A stretch of 64,000 nt of DNA from Acaryochloris sp. CCMEE 5410 (GCF_000238775.2 NZ_AFEJ02000001.1:1302001-1366000); one strand, 5' to 3'; shown: positions 8,706 through 18,478, counted from the first letter of the stretch. Translations and numbers: made by a program. The notes: generated from the sequence alone by a model not told the origin.

Positions 8706-9344
8706 ATGCTTTCTCCAGACTCCAAGCCCCGTTGCTTACTTCATATGGATGTCAGTGCCCGCGTCCAAGGCTCTTACTCCCGCCAGCTTACCCAAAAATT
8801 TGTCTCTCAATGGCAACAGGCCAACCCCCATCACCAGATCATTTATCGCGATATTGGCCGTTTCCCCATTCCCCATATTGATGAGACTTGGGTTGCAGCT
8901 TATGAATCTGAACCAGAGGACCGTACAGCTGAGATGCAGGCTGCGATCGCACTTTCCGATACCCTGATCGATGAGCTGTTTGCAGCCGACTGCTATGTGA
9001 TGGGGATGCCCATGTACAACCTAACGGTGCCGTCTACGTTTAAGGCGTATCTGGATCAGGTATTTAGACGCGATCGCACCTTGCAAATCGTCAATGGCAT
9101 CCCCAAAGGACAACTAACCGACAAAAAGCTATTGGTAATCACCACTCGAAAATATAATTACCGGGTAGGTTCAGGACGAGAAGATCGAGATTTTCTAGAA
9201 CCGTATCTCAGTGCCATTTTTAAGGTCATGGGGCTGACTGATATTTCGTATATTCATGCTGACCAATTAGCATCAGCCCTGAATAAAGATCAATCTCTGG
9301 CTCATGCGACCCAAGCAATTCATCAACGAGCCTTACGCTTTTAA
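8706..9344 (+). CDS. azoR: FMN-dependent NADH-azoreductase/quinone reductase
   Basis: A 212-residue flavodoxin-fold protein of the AzoR family. The N-terminal phosphate loop region (DVSARVQGSYSRQL) is followed by MPMYNLTVPSTFKAYLDQVFR, the hallmark of the family around the FMN site. AzoR enzymes use NAD(P)H to reduce quinones and azo compounds and are linked to electrophile and quinone stress. The frame begins with ATG at 8706. A perfect hairpin at 9361-9386 follows the stop. Confidence 0.82.
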   Translation: MLSPDSKPRCLLHMDVSARVQGSYSRQLTQKFVSQWQQANPHHQIIYRDIGRFPIPHIDETWVAAYESEPEDRTAEMQAAIALSDTLIDELFAADCYVMGMPMYNLTVPSTFKAYLDQVFRRDRTLQIVNGIPKGQLTDKKLLVITTRKYNYRVGSGREDRDFLEPYLSAIFKVMGLTDISYIHADQLASALNKDQSLAHATQAIHQRALRF

Positions 9345-9360
9345 TCGCTTCTAACATGAA

Positions 9361-9386
9361 GGCTGGAAAGCATCTACTTTCCAGCC
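9361..9386 (+). terminator. Perfect hairpin after azoR
   Basis: GGCTGGAAAG (9361-9370) and CTTTCCAGCC (9377-9386) form a 10-bp perfect stem with a 6-nt loop, 17 bases after the azoR stop. No U-tract follows on the plus strand. It may act as a transcript-end stabiliser or a weak terminator. Confidence 0.55.
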
Positions 9387-9469
9387 CCATGGATTGCTTG
9401 AATTCCAATAAGTTGTACCCGTCACCCTGCCAGCACAATTGCGAAACAAGACTGAAATGGGTATTTTGA

Positions 9470-9832
9470 TCAATCGTCTTGTTGCTCAAGAATACCTGCA
9501 AATTGCTCTTTCACACCTTCCAATAGATTGGGCTGGTCGCCTTCAACCTGTGGCAAAAGGCCAGCCATCTGTTTCGACTCTTCCAAGGCCATAAACATAA
9601 CGACCAGTTTTTCTTGGGTTTTTTGCACTGCCTCCGCGAGTTGTTCTCGATTTTCCGTCATATTGTCAATCTGATTGGTTAATGACGAAATTTGATCTTG
9701 GGTTTCTTCTAGTTCTTTCTCCGTAACTTGCTGTTTAACAATTGAACGAGATTGTAAAAAAATGATGAGAATAATAGCCCCTATGAAAGCGAGGAACAGA
9801 AAATCTGGAGCCATGGTTTCGTTCGCAGTCAT
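9470..9832 (-). CDS. Membrane-anchored coiled-coil protein
   Basis: A 120-residue protein with an N-terminal hydrophobic helix (about 8-26, DFLFLAFIGAIILIIFL). A long Glu/Gln-rich heptad region (about 33-80) and an acidic tail follow. The architecture suggests a single-pass scaffold or assembly factor, but no family is recognised. It lies downstream of ftsH on the same strand, beyond a strong terminator, so it probably has its own promoter. A start at Met7 is also possible. Confidence 0.6.
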   Translation of the reverse strand: MTANETMAPDFLFLAFIGAIILIIFLQSRSIVKQQVTEKELEETQDQISSLTNQIDNMTENREQLAEAVQKTQEKLVVMFMALEESKQMAGLLPQVEGDQPNLLEGVKEQFAGILEQQDD

Positions 9833-9978
9833 ATTAACCTTCCTTGTTTATAAGTAATGCACGCGCCTATTTATGGGTTACCACTTTGTGGAATCAACTG
9901 TAAAGCGTTCATCTAGATCTACCTAATTGTCCGCAAATACTGACAACAGAAAAAGTTTTCTGAATCACATCTCGATCG

Positions 9979-10006
9979 AAAAAGGCCCCATGCTTAACAT
10001 GGGGCC
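9979..10006 (-). terminator. Rho-independent terminator of ftsH
   Basis: A 9-bp perfect stem (GGCCCCATG 9984-9992 with CATGGGGCC 9998-10006) and a 5-nt loop. On the minus strand it is followed by five T residues (9979-9983). It sits 29 bases after the ftsH stop. Confidence 0.85.
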
Positions 10007-10035
10007 ACCCAAAGGAATATTTTTTCTATATCAAC

Positions 10036-11931
10036 CTAGACCGCTACAGGCTCTTCTGTCTGCTGGACATGGGATTCAGGATGAACCTTAGCCAGCATCT
10101 GTCGCAGACCCTCGCCTTCAATCACCTCTGACTCCAGTAGCTGCTCCGAAATCGTCTCCAGCAATTCCTTATTCTCCTTGAGAATACTCAGAGCTTCCTG
10201 ATGAGCCGTTTCGACAATGCCCTTGACTTCCTTATCAATGGCCTTGGCTGTTTCATCACTGACCATTCGTCTCGCATTCATGCCGCCACCGAGGAAGTTG
10301 TTCTGCTGACCCTTGTCATAAGCCAGGGGTCCTAATACTTCACTCATGCCATAGGAGGTGACCATTTGCTCGGCTAGGTCCGTGGCTCGCTGTAAGTCGT
10401 TGGAGGCTCCCGTGGTAATGCTGCCAAAGATGACTTCTTCTGCAGCTCGTCCACCGAGTAGAGTAGCAATCTGACCTCTGAGTTCAGCTTCGTTTAACAA
10501 GAAGCGGTCTTCTGTGGGGACCTGGAGGGTGTAGCCTAAGGCTGCCATACCTCTAGGAACAATGGATATCTTCTCCACTTGATCCGTGCCGGACATCTTG
10601 GCACCAACGAGGGCATGACCGACTTCGTGATAGGCGACAATCTTCTTCTCTTTGTCGTTGAGGACTCGGCTCTTTTTCTCTAGTCCGGCGACGACGCGCT
10701 CAATGGCTTCGGCAAAGTCTTGGGTTTCAACCACCTTGCTGCCTCGACGGGCGGCTAATAGGGCGGCTTCATTGACCAAGTTGGCGAGGTCTGCGCCAGC
10801 AAAGCCTGGGGTACGGGTGGCCATGGCTTTGAGGTCAACGTTTTCACCGAGCTTGACTTTCTTGGCGTAGATTTCCAAGATGGCTAGACGACCGGTGAGG
10901 TCAGGACGGTCGACGAGGACTTGGCGATCAAATCGACCGGGACGCAGGAGGGCGGGGTCTAGGGTTTCAGGGCGGTTGGTAGCAGCCAGGACGATAACGG
11001 TAGCATCTCCAGCCCCAAAGCCATCCATTTCTGTTAAGAGCTGGTTGAGGGTTTGCTCTCGTTCATCGTTACCGCCGACAAAACCATTTCCACCTGCTCG
11101 AGATTTACCGATGGCATCGAGTTCGTCAATAAAGATGATGCAAGGAGCTTTCTTTTTGGCTTGTTCGAACAGGTCACGGACTCGGGCTGCACCGGTACCG
11201 ACAAACAGTTCAACAAATTCTGAACCAGAGATACTGAAGAAGGGGACGCCTGCTTCACCAGCGACGGCTTTGGCCATGAGGGTTTTACCGGTTCCGGGAG
11301 GACCTACGAGAAGGACGCCTTTGGGAATCTTGGCTCCAATTTCGGTGAAGCGTTGAGGGGATTTGAGGAATTCGACGATTTCTTCGAGTTCGGTTTTAGA
11401 TTCTTCGACGCCTGCAACGTCATCAAAGGTGACTTTGTTGTCGTCGCCTTCGACGTAGACTTTGGCTTTGTTTTTGGTGACGGAGAGGGCACCTTGGGGA
11501 CCACCGCCACCGATGCCGCCTCGGCTAAAGAATTGGAAGATGGCCACGAAGATGACGGGGGGGATGACCCAGCTGAGGAGGGTGGTAAACCAGCGGTTGC
11601 TGGGTGGAGGGGTGGCGGCGAATTCGACGCCTTTGGATTCGAGAAGCTTGGGCAGTTCTAGGTCGAAGATCGGGGTGGTTTCTAAGAGTTGCCCTGCTTG
11701 ATCATCCGCATTTTTGATTTGATACCGAATAATGTCCTGGCCAACCGAAACTCTGGCGACTTCTTCATCTTGAACTTGCTCAAGGAAGAAGCTGTAGGGC
11801 ACTTTGGGAATGCGTGGTCCTGTAATAAAAGGAACAACTAGGTTCACTATCAGCAGAATTGCAGGGACAAACAGCAAAATACTGGTGATGGGATTCGGTC
11901 GTGGACGTTGAGGCTTTTCATTGACTGGCAT
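10036..11931 (-). CDS. ftsH: FtsH membrane-bound AAA+ zinc metalloprotease
   Basis: A 631-residue ATP-dependent protease. Two N-terminal transmembrane helices flank a periplasmic/lumenal domain (about 16-36 and 112-135). The AAA+ module has Walker A GPPGTGKT, Walker [12 protein letters not shown] and the second region of homology [20 protein letters not shown]. The peptidase domain has the zinc site HEVGH. In cyanobacteria FtsH hexamers degrade photodamaged PSII subunits such as D1 and need Psb29/Thf1, which is also in this window. The 203-bp-distant HLR1 element upstream suggests light control through RpaB. The paralogue number (FtsH1-4) cannot be assigned reliably here. Confidence 0.96.
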   Translation of the reverse strand: MPVNEKPQRPRPNPITSILLFVPAILLIVNLVVPFITGPRIPKVPYSFFLEQVQDEEVARVSVGQDIIRYQIKNADDQAGQLLETTPIFDLELPKLLESKGVEFAATPPPSNRWFTTLLSWVIPPVIFVAIFQFFSRGGIGGGGPQGALSVTKNKAKVYVEGDDNKVTFDDVAGVEESKTELEEIVEFLKSPQRFTEIGAKIPKGVLLVGPPGTGKTLMAKAVAGEAGVPFFSISGSEFVELFVGTGAARVRDLFEQAKKKAPCIIFIDELDAIGKSRAGGNGFVGGNDEREQTLNQLLTEMDGFGAGDATVIVLAATNRPETLDPALLRPGRFDRQVLVDRPDLTGRLAILEIYAKKVKLGENVDLKAMATRTPGFAGADLANLVNEAALLAARRGSKVVETQDFAEAIERVVAGLEKKSRVLNDKEKKIVAYHEVGHALVGAKMSGTDQVEKISIVPRGMAALGYTLQVPTEDRFLLNEAELRGQIATLLGGRAAEEVIFGSITTGASNDLQRATDLAEQMVTSYGMSEVLGPLAYDKGQQNNFLGGGMNARRMVSDETAKAIDKEVKGIVETAHQEALSILKENKELLETISEQLLESEVIEGEGLRQMLAKVHPESHVQQTEEPVAV

Positions 11932-12133
11932 TGTGGCTTTCCTTTGGGGATAGAGTTTTGAAATGTTTCTACTAAAAGATGAGGTTACTAATAGTGCTTA
12001 GATGGGGCTTGACTCAAACTTGGCTAGCATTGCGGCTTATTCAATGGCAGAAACACTAGAGGCAGAGTGTAAAGACGCCTTTTCTAAAGTTGAATAGTGG
12101 GTGAACATCAATACTGACCACAACGAAATGACT

Positions 12134-12151
12134 TTTGTAACGTTATGTAAA
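12134..12151 (-). promoter_or_regulatory. HLR1 light-response element upstream of ftsH
   Basis: On the minus strand the sequence is TTTACATA-AC-GTTACAAA. It matches every position of the HLR1 consensus (G/T)TTACA(T/A)(T/A)NN(G/T)TTACA(T/A)(T/A), the binding site of the response regulator RpaB in cyanobacteria. It lies 203-220 bases before the ftsH start codon. Confidence 0.72.
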
Positions 12152-12459
12152 CTATATTAACGTTTTTGTTACAAACCGTCAATCGAATTCCTGTTTATAT
12201 GGATTAGGACAGGGGTTGACAGTTCATATATTGGGATCACAATCGTCGATTTATGGGCAATACACCCTAAACATGAAGACGATTAGGGCGTTAACCGTTT
12301 CTATCTAGAGTCGAAGTTCCGATCTCTAAGTAATGATGCTGGTGTTGAATATGGGCCGAGGATTGCCCCCCATGTCTGGATAATCGCTGGCAAAAAAAAT
12401 ATCCTTACTCAAAGCGAGCAAAGATATTGGAAATTTGATAGAAATTGGCTAATCAGCTA

Positions 12460-12484
12460 GAGAATGGCAGCAATGCTGCTTCTC
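12460..12484 (-). terminator. Hairpin after the Hli gene
   Basis: GAGAA-TG-GCAGC / GCTGC-TTCTC forms a 10-bp stem with a 2-nt bulge and a 3-nt loop, 35 bases past the Hli stop on the minus strand. No clear U-tract follows. Confidence 0.4.
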
Positions 12485-12518
12485 AATGAGAAGAGTCACA
12501 CAGTTGTGCTACTAAACT

Positions 12519-12677
12519 TTAGTAACTAAATAGGGAAAGAATTTGTGCAAGCATTCCTTCGCCAGAAATGACTTCAGTAACAAAGCCTAGGAAAAAACCA
12601 AGCATTGCAAGGCGACCGCTGAAGTTTTCAGCAAAATCAGTGAAGCCCCACATTGGTTCTGGATCTGATGGGTTCAT
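12519..12677 (-). CDS. hli: High-light-inducible protein (one-helix Lhc-like)
   Basis: A 52-residue protein, short enough to be missed by length-filtered gene calls. It reads MNPSDPEPMWGFTDFAENFS, then GRLAMLGFFLGFVTEVISGE, then GMLAQILSLFSY. AENFSGRLAMLGF is the chlorophyll-binding ExxNxRxAMxGF motif shared with LHC helices 1 and 3, here with Gly before Arg, and it sits at the start of the single membrane helix. Hli/Scp proteins bind chlorophyll and carotenoid, protect PSII assembly intermediates and work with FtsH during repair. The gene precedes ftsH on the same strand and carries an HLR1-like element upstream. Confidence 0.93.
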   Translation of the reverse strand: MNPSDPEPMWGFTDFAENFSGRLAMLGFFLGFVTEVISGEGMLAQILSLFSY

Positions 12678-12692
12678 AGGATCAAGGCTCCG

Positions 12693-12710
12693 TAAGTACC
12701 TTAATGTAAC
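12693..12710 (-). promoter_or_regulatory. HLR1-like element upstream of hli
   Basis: On the minus strand: GTTACATT-AA-GGTACTTA. The first repeat is a perfect HLR1 half, and the second matches 6 of 8 bases of the first at the correct 2-nt spacing. It lies 16-33 bases before the ATG, close to a TAATAT that could be the -10 box, so RpaB bound here could block transcription in low light. Confidence 0.45.
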
Positions 12711-12880
12711 TTTATATTAAGTATATGATATTACGTGTGATTTTTGTGGGTTGAGTACATACGTCTTTGAACATTTGCACTCGTAGCCAATAGTATCAAT
12801 TTCTTCAAGGTAAAGATAGCTCGCCACCCTTAGATTTGAGGTGCCTCTTCTAGAAAAATGAACAGGGTGAAAAGTTTTAT

Positions 12881-13240
12881 TCAAGACCGGTTTCGCGTTA
12901 TTTCGATGGTGATACGACCCGAAAAGTCAGGAATAGGAGCAGCAACTTTCGTCAGTTTGACGCTGACCTTTTCAAGGCTGGAGTGGTGCAGTAGCTGTTC
13001 AGCGATGGCAGTTGCTAGGCGCTCGATTAACGCATATTTGGACTGGTGAATCAGCTGTTTTACCTGCTCAATAGTTTGGCGATAATCCACCGTATCTTCA
13101 ATGCGATCGCTCCGACCCGCCGCGGCTAAATCTACCCACAAGACTAAATCAACTTCAAACCACTGCCCCAAAACTTGTTCTTCTGGTAAAAACCCTGTGT
13201 ATCCGTAGCTGCGGATGCCGTTCAAGTGTATACAATCCAT
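12881..13240 (-). CDS. folB: Dihydroneopterin aldolase
   Basis: A 119-residue protein starting MDCIHLNGIRSYGYTGFLPEEQVLGQWFEVDLVL, the diagnostic N-terminal strand and Glu of FolB. It continues with DTVDYRQTIEQV and ALIERLATAIAEQLL. FolB converts dihydroneopterin to 6-hydroxymethyl-dihydropterin in folate synthesis. Length and motif spacing are normal. It stands alone upstream of the Hli gene on the same strand, about 200 bp away. Confidence 0.93.
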   Translation of the reverse strand: MDCIHLNGIRSYGYTGFLPEEQVLGQWFEVDLVLWVDLAAAGRSDRIEDTVDYRQTIEQVKQLIHQSKYALIERLATAIAEQLLHHSSLEKVSVKLTKVAAPIPDFSGRITIEITRNRS

Positions 13241-13455
13241 CCGGATACCTCTAAAGTTGTGGATTATAGTCCCTCATAGACATAAAGTTGATAGATGAAT
13301 AATCAACTTAAGAAATAACTACTCGAATTAACCTCAAATCAGTCATACTTGTGAGTAGTGGTAACTGTAGTTTTAGCGATTTTGTCTTTAGATTTTAGTC
13401 TTTTCAACGTATAGCATGGCTATTGTTACTCCTTGACCTTGCATAGCATTTGTGG

Positions 13456-14211
13456 ATGAGTGCACAACAACTGCGTCGATTTGTCATCGGGGATATTCAT
13501 GGTCACTATCAAGGGTTACTTGATCTAGTATCCCTACTTGAGATTGGCGAATCTGATCAAATCTACTTTTTAGGTGACCTTATTGATCGAGGCCCTGATA
13601 GCTCTAAAGTCGTCGATTTTGTCCGAGAACAGTCTTACACCTGTTTGTTAGGAAATCATGAGCAGCTGATGGTAGCGGCTTTGGCGAATCTTTCCCCAAA
13701 TTCATCCGTGTTGCAAATGTGGTTACAGGCAGGGGGGCGAGAAACCCTGCAAAGCTACAGCTCCAAACAGCATCTTTGGGAGCATTTGAGTTGGATTAAA
13801 ACCCTGCCAAATCATCTCGATTTAGGAGATTATTGGCTCGTCCATGCTGGGATTAACCCAGATCTGCCGTTAGAACGTCAGACGGCCCAGGAATTCTGCT
13901 GGATTCGACGGGAATTCCACAATATGCCACAGCCCTATTTCCCAGACAGAATGATTATTACCGGCCATACCATGACCTTCACATTCTCAGGGGTTGAACC
14001 TGGCCAGATCGTTCAAGGAGCAGGCTGGCTCGGGATTGATACAGGCGCTTACCATCCAGGCAGTGGTTGGTTAACAGCCCTGGAACTTTCCTCGTCCACC
14101 GTGTATCAGATCAATGTCCATAGCAATGTCTCTCGGGTCAAGCCCCTGGCAGATGTGTTGGTGTCTTTGCCCCATGGTCAGGACACACTATCAATGCCAA
14201 TGCCCAGTTAA
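13456..14211 (+). CDS. PPP-type metallophosphatase (Ser/Thr phosphatase-like)
   Basis: A 251-residue protein with all metal-site motifs of the PPP family: GDIHGH (11-16), GDLIDRGPDS, LLGNHE, and later LVHAGI and ITGHT. Small bacterial PPP enzymes of this size act as protein phosphatases or as ApaH/PrpE-like nucleotide hydrolases; which applies here cannot be decided from sequence. The ATG at 13456 is preferred over the in-frame TTG at 13450 because the conserved fold begins directly after it. Confidence 0.85.
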   Translation: MSAQQLRRFVIGDIHGHYQGLLDLVSLLEIGESDQIYFLGDLIDRGPDSSKVVDFVREQSYTCLLGNHEQLMVAALANLSPNSSVLQMWLQAGGRETLQSYSSKQHLWEHLSWIKTLPNHLDLGDYWLVHAGINPDLPLERQTAQEFCWIRREFHNMPQPYFPDRMIITGHTMTFTFSGVEPGQIVQGAGWLGIDTGAYHPGSGWLTALELSSSTVYQINVHSNVSRVKPLADVLVSLPHGQDTLSMPMPS

Positions 14212-14213
14212 CC

Positions 14214-14250
14214 CAAAAAAATCAGGCGTTGAGAGCAGCCCCAACACCTG
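14214..14250 (-). terminator. Terminator of prk
   Basis: On the minus strand the stem CAGGTGTTGG/CTCAACGCCTG (14223-14250, with G-U pairs) is followed by a run of seven T residues. It lies about 30 bases past the prk stop and shortly after the convergent phosphatase stop. Confidence 0.75.
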
Positions 14251-14278
14251 AATCTAGAAGTCTATAGATAGGAATGGG

Positions 14279-15283
14279 CTACACGCCAACTGTTTCCGAC
14301 GTCTTGGTTGCAGTCAATTTCTCATAGGTCGCCCGCATCTTTAATCCAGCAATAACCTGGAACAAGCCAGAACCATTGTTAGATCCGGGATAATCCCGAT
14401 GCTTGAGCAGCAGCTCCGTCATCTCACCTTCAAACTTGGTTGAAGTGTTGCTGAGATGGCCTTCAATGTAGATGACCTCATCCAGCTTCTCGAATTGACC
14501 GTCTACTTCTAGAACAGATACAGCGTTACCGTAGTAATCATCGGGACCATAGGCCATCCGAATACCAGGATAAGAACAGGTTAACTTACGGCCACAAGGC
14601 ACCCAGTTGATCGTAGATCCTTCATCAAAGAGATAGACCGGGGCAAAATCAGGCACACCGTCTTTTTGAATCAGTCGGACCCGCAGAATGCTGCCAGGCT
14701 TCTCTTCCTTCAGAAGTTGAGTTGGCAAGATCTGAATCACAACATCGGCATGTTGTTTTTGTGGGTCAATATAAGCCTCAAAGTCAGGGCGACGAGCATT
14801 GATAGAGGCCAGAACATCTTCGTAGGTATGACCCCGCTCTGCCATGTCTCGCTGAATCTTCCAGGCAATTTTGACTTCATCGCTGATGTCTAAATAAACG
14901 CTGAAATCAATCAATTCCCGAACCCGCTCATCATAGAGAGGGTGCAGACCTTCAATCACGATTACGTGGTTGGGGTCGATGCGTTCAGGGGGATCAATGA
15001 GACCTGTTTCGTGGTTGTAAATGGGCTTATCGATTGATTGACCACCTTTGAGGGTTTTGATTTGTTCGTACATCAAATCAAAGTTATTCGCTCTAGGGTC
15101 TAGAGCAGTAATCCCCGTTTCCTTCCGTTGATAACGATCCAAGCTGTGGTAATCATCAAGGCAAATAACCGTGATGAATTGCTCCCCAAACAGATCCTCC
15201 AGTCGACGCAGGAAAGTAGATTTACCGCATCCAGAGTCACCGGCAACGCCGATTAGAACAACACGGTCTGGTTTAGTGGTCAT
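14279..15283 (-). CDS. prk: Phosphoribulokinase
   Basis: A 334-residue Calvin-cycle enzyme that phosphorylates ribulose 5-phosphate to RuBP with ATP. The P-loop GDSGCGKST and VICLDDYHSLDR each carry one cysteine of the regulatory pair that forms a disulfide in the dark and in the CP12/GAPDH complex. IVIEGLHPLYDERV carries the Walker B acid. The frame is open upstream, but the ATG at 15281-15283 has a ribosome binding site (AAGGAAA) and matches the known N-terminus. Redox control fits the NTRC gene 0.7 kb away. Confidence 0.97.
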   Translation of the reverse strand: MTTKPDRVVLIGVAGDSGCGKSTFLRRLEDLFGEQFITVICLDDYHSLDRYQRKETGITALDPRANNFDLMYEQIKTLKGGQSIDKPIYNHETGLIDPPERIDPNHVIVIEGLHPLYDERVRELIDFSVYLDISDEVKIAWKIQRDMAERGHTYEDVLASINARRPDFEAYIDPQKQHADVVIQILPTQLLKEEKPGSILRVRLIQKDGVPDFAPVYLFDEGSTINWVPCGRKLTCSYPGIRMAYGPDDYYGNAVSVLEVDGQFEKLDEVIYIEGHLSNTSTKFEGEMTELLLKHRDYPGSNNGSGLFQVIAGLKMRATYEKLTATKTSETVGV

Positions 15284-15524
15284 AACTACGATTTCCTTTA
15301 TAAATCCTATCTCAACAGCAACTAACCCCAGGCACCAACCCGTATGAGAGGGGGTTTGCACAGATAGAGCATTAAATTGCTCCTTTCTGATATTACTAGG
15401 CGTTTGTACCCTCTGGATAGCCAAACCTAGAAGAGACCCCAATCGTATGGCCGTCCATTCAGAGACTGGGGATAGCGCAAATATTTTTAGTAATTCCTAT
15501 GCTACCAAGATTAGAGCGGTTAAC

Positions 15525-15872
15525 TCACGATGATTGTTCAGACTGATCGACGGGGTCAGGTTCAGAAGGTGTAGGGGACGATGTGAGATTTTGCCAGAAG
15601 ATCTGGATGGATAGAGCGCCTAAGCCCAGGGCTGCCATGCAGAAAATTCCGGTGGCTAAGGTGCTTAACCCCACCACTAAGGTCTTAAGGGCGATGGCGA
15701 TTTTGACGGCTGTTTGATTATCTGAGGTGAAGGGATGTTCCGCAAAAGACTGGGCAATCTTAGAAGACAGCTTGGCCAGAGGAAACGCAATGGTGCCAGC
15801 TACAACAGCGCCAGACAGGGTTCGCCAAATGCTGGGAGGAGTAGGTTTATTTGTAGAGGGGGACTCAGACAT
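15525..15872 (-). CDS. DUF3082-like cyanobacterial membrane protein
   Basis: A 115-residue protein with two hydrophobic segments (about 20-38 and 67-93) between Pro/Ser-rich tails, matching the small DUF3082-type membrane proteins of cyanobacteria and plastids. Function is unknown. The ATG at 15870-15872 is preferred over a TTG two codons earlier. It is divergent from NTRC with about 146 bp between starts. Confidence 0.65.
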   Translation of the reverse strand: MSESPSTNKPTPPSIWRTLSGAVVAGTIAFPLAKLSSKIAQSFAEHPFTSDNQTAVKIAIALKTLVVGLSTLATGIFCMAALGLGALSIQIFWQNLTSSPTPSEPDPVDQSEQSS

Positions 15873-16018
15873 GGGCAAACTTTTTAAGCGGATGATGGCA
15901 GCGGAATAATTTCACTATAGTAAAGCGTTGGAGATTTTTTGAGTCAAAGGCTTTAGAACAATTGCAAAACGGCTCAAAAAGCCAATGCTCCATCCGCAGC
16001 CGTTACCTTACTGTTCTT

Positions 16019-17389
16019 ATGAGTGAAGCGATTGAAAACTTGGTGGTCATTGGATCAGGGCCCGCTGGCTATACGGCGGCTATTTACGCTGCCCGAGCAA
16101 ACTTAAAGCCCTTTATGTTTGCCGGATATCAGGCTGGGGGACTACCGGGTGGGCAACTAATGACGACCACAGAAGTGGAAAATTTCCCAGGTTTCCCGGA
16201 TGGGATTACCGGACCACAATTGATGGATCAGATGAAGCTACAAGCCTTACGTTGGGGAAGCGAGATTGTCACAGAAGATGTCATATCCGTTGACTTCCAA
16301 CAGTTCCCGTTTGTAATCCAGTCTGAAGAAAGAACGGTGAAGGCCCATAGTGTAGTTATTGCGACCGGGGCAACGGCCAAACGATTGGGCTTGCCGTCAG
16401 AAAAAGAGTTTTGGAGTCGAGGAATTTCGGCCTGCGCCATTTGTGATGGGGCAACACCTATTTTCAAGAATGAGGAGCTTGCCGTAGTTGGGGGAGGAGA
16501 TTCTGCGGCTGAAGAAGCGGTTTATCTGACGAAATATGGTTCCCATGTGCATCTACTGGTTCGCTCAGAGCAGATGCGAGCGAGCAAAGCCATGCAAGAC
16601 CGGGTGATGCGAAATCCTAAAGTTACTGTCCATTGGCAAACCGAGGTGGTGGATGTCTTTGGCGATACACAGCTGCAAGGACTCAAAATCAGGAATCGCC
16701 AGACTTCAGAGATCCAAGAGCTGCAGGTGCGGGGGCTATTCTATGCCATCGGCCACCAGCCCAATACCCAACTCTTTACCCAGCAGCTGGATTTGGATGG
16801 GATGGGCTACATCCTGACTCAGCCCGATTCGGTCAGCACCAATATTCCCGGTGTGTTTGCGGCTGGAGATGTTCAAGATCATGAGTTTAGACAAGCCATT
16901 ACTGCTGCTGGAACGGGGTGTATGGCGGCTTTATTAGCAGAGCGCTGGTTATCGTCTCAGGATTTGATAAACGAGTTTCACCAATCGGAAGCCTCTGAAC
17001 AAACGGAAGATGGGACCCATCCGCCGGAGTACAAGCTGTCGGCAGCGTTTGATCCCAACACCACTCGCCATCAAGGGGCATTTGCCTTGCGGAAGCTGTT
17101 TCATGAGAGCGATCGCATCATCGTAGTCAAATATGCCTCTCCCACCTGTGGCCCCTGCCATATCCTCCAGCCGATCTTGAGTCGCGTCATTGATGAATTT
17201 GAAGGACAGGTGCACTACGTGGAGATTGACATTGCCGAAGATCCAGATATTGCCGAATCTGCCTCCATAACAGGAACCCCAACAGTGCAGGTATTCCAGG
17301 ATAAATCCTTATTACAGGAGTTCAAAGGGATTAAAGCAAAGCAAGCGTACAGGGACGCGATCAACGAACTGCTGGCGGCAACTTCATAG
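16019..17389 (+). CDS. NTRC: NADPH-thioredoxin reductase/thioredoxin fusion (NTRC)
   Basis: A 456-residue fusion. The N-terminal reductase domain has FAD-binding GSGPAG (12-17), the redox pair CAIC (139-142) and NADPH-site [12 protein letters not shown] linker leads to a C-terminal thioredoxin domain with CGPC (377-380) and cis-Pro GTPTV. NTRC passes NADPH electrons to 2-Cys peroxiredoxins and to thioredoxin targets. It is found in oxygenic phototrophs. The ATG at 16019 is chosen over the upstream TTG because the Rossmann strand starts right after it. Its neighbour prk is a classical thioredoxin-type target. Confidence 0.95.
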   Translation: MSEAIENLVVIGSGPAGYTAAIYAARANLKPFMFAGYQAGGLPGGQLMTTTEVENFPGFPDGITGPQLMDQMKLQALRWGSEIVTEDVISVDFQQFPFVIQSEERTVKAHSVVIATGATAKRLGLPSEKEFWSRGISACAICDGATPIFKNEELAVVGGGDSAAEEAVYLTKYGSHVHLLVRSEQMRASKAMQDRVMRNPKVTVHWQTEVVDVFGDTQLQGLKIRNRQTSEIQELQVRGLFYAIGHQPNTQLFTQQLDLDGMGYILTQPDSVSTNIPGVFAAGDVQDHEFRQAITAAGTGCMAALLAERWLSSQDLINEFHQSEASEQTEDGTHPPEYKLSAAFDPNTTRHQGAFALRKLFHESDRIIVVKYASPTCGPCHILQPILSRVIDEFEGQVHYVEIDIAEDPDIAESASITGTPTVQVFQDKSLLQEFKGIKAKQAYRDAINELLAATS

Positions 17390-17506
17390 AGATTTGAATT
17401 CCTGATGGGTTATAAACCCTCTTGTAAACGAAGAGAGTTACAATGTGATAAGCATATGTAAAATTTTGTAATCTTTATTTCATAACCGTCTGAGATAAGC
17501 AAATCA

Positions 17507-18478
17507 ATGACCTCAGTAACATCCCTTTTTGATCCAGTTGAAGCCGATTTAGCCATATTGGTGGATAACCTCAAAGACCTGGTACGCGCCCAACATCCAG
17601 TTCTTTTCGCTGCGGCTGAACATCTGTTTCAAGCTGGAGGGAAGCGGATGCGCCCAGCCATTGTGCTCCTCCTCTCTAGAGCGTTACTCCCGGATCAAGA
17701 CCTCACCCCTCGACATCGACGGTTGGCAGAGATCACCGAGATGATTCATACTGCCAGCCTTCTCCATGATGATGTGGTAGACGATTCAGGGGTTCGTCGT
17801 GGAGTACCGTCGGTCCACAGCCTGTTTGGCAACCGCATAGCTATTCAAGCAGGGGATTTTCTGTTTGCCCAAGCATCTTGGTATTTGGCGAACTTAGATA
17901 ACCTAGAGGTGGTCAAGCTCCTGTCTGAAGTGATTAAAGATTTCGCGGAAGGAGAAATCCAGCAGGGTATCAACTGCTTTGACACATCCTTGACCCTAGA
18001 AGCCTATCTGGAGAAGTCCTACTATAAGACCGCTTCCTTAATGGCAAACAGCGCCAAGGCTGCGGGAGTCTTGAGCGGCACCTCCTTGCAGGTCAACCAA
18101 GATTTATATGCCTATGGTCGCTGTGTCGGCTTAGCCTTCCAAATTGTCGATGATATTTTGGACTTTACCGGGTCGACAAATGCCCTGGGCAAACCCGCTT
18201 GTTCGGATCTACGCAGCGGGAATCTAACAGCCCCGGTCCTGTTTGCAATTGCAGAAAAGCCCTATCTCAAAGTCTTGATTGATAGGCATTTGGAAGAGGA
18301 AGAAGACCTAGACGAAGCCATTGCCCTTGTGAATGATAGTCAAGGAATTCCTAAATCTCGGGCCCTGGCTGAACAATTTGCCCATCAGGCCGTTCATCAT
18401 TTGGACTTCCTTCCCGCTTCTGATTCCCGACAAGCTCTAATTGATTTAACGGAATATATCCTCAAACGACTCTACTGA
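17507..18478 (+). CDS. sds: Solanesyl diphosphate synthase
   Basis: A 323-residue all-helical trans-prenyltransferase. The two aspartate-rich motifs, HDDVVDD (about 90-96) and DDILDFTG, bind Mg-diphosphate. GGKRMRPAIVLLLSRA binds IPP. The sequence pattern follows cyanobacterial long-chain (C45) synthases that make the plastoquinone side chain. An exact chain length cannot be proved here. It lies between NTRC and lepB on the same strand. Confidence 0.9.
   Translation: MTSVTSLFDPVEADLAILVDNLKDLVRAQHPVLFAAAEHLFQAGGKRMRPAIVLLLSRALLPDQDLTPRHRRLAEITEMIHTASLLHDDVVDDSGVRRGVPSVHSLFGNRIAIQAGDFLFAQASWYLANLDNLEVVKLLSEVIKDFAEGEIQQGINCFDTSLTLEAYLEKSYYKTASLMANSAKAAGVLSGTSLQVNQDLYAYGRCVGLAFQIVDDILDFTGSTNALGKPACSDLRSGNLTAPVLFAIAEKPYLKVLIDRHLEEEEDLDEAIALVNDSQGIPKSRALAEQFAHQAVHHLDFLPASDSRQALIDLTEYILKRLY

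Larger units (their letters stand above)
11932..12518. other. FtsH upstream region
   Basis: A 587-bp non-coding stretch between the Hli gene and ftsH (both minus strand). It holds the HLR1 element at 12134-12151, an extra half-site GTTACAAA at 12168-12175, and a hairpin at 12460-12484. On the plus strand TTGACA at 12216-12221 is followed 17 bp later by ACAATC. That could be an antisense or small-RNA promoter, but it is unsupported otherwise. Confidence 0.5.

Noticed and set aside
11034-11661. Several frames of 68-158 codons opposite ftsH
   Set aside because: They are shadows of the ftsH reading frame, which has every FtsH motif.
12216-12244. Plus-strand TTGACA-17-ACAATC as a promoter for a small RNA
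   Set aside because: The -10 is weak and no structured RNA or terminator follows; kept only as a remark in the gap entry.
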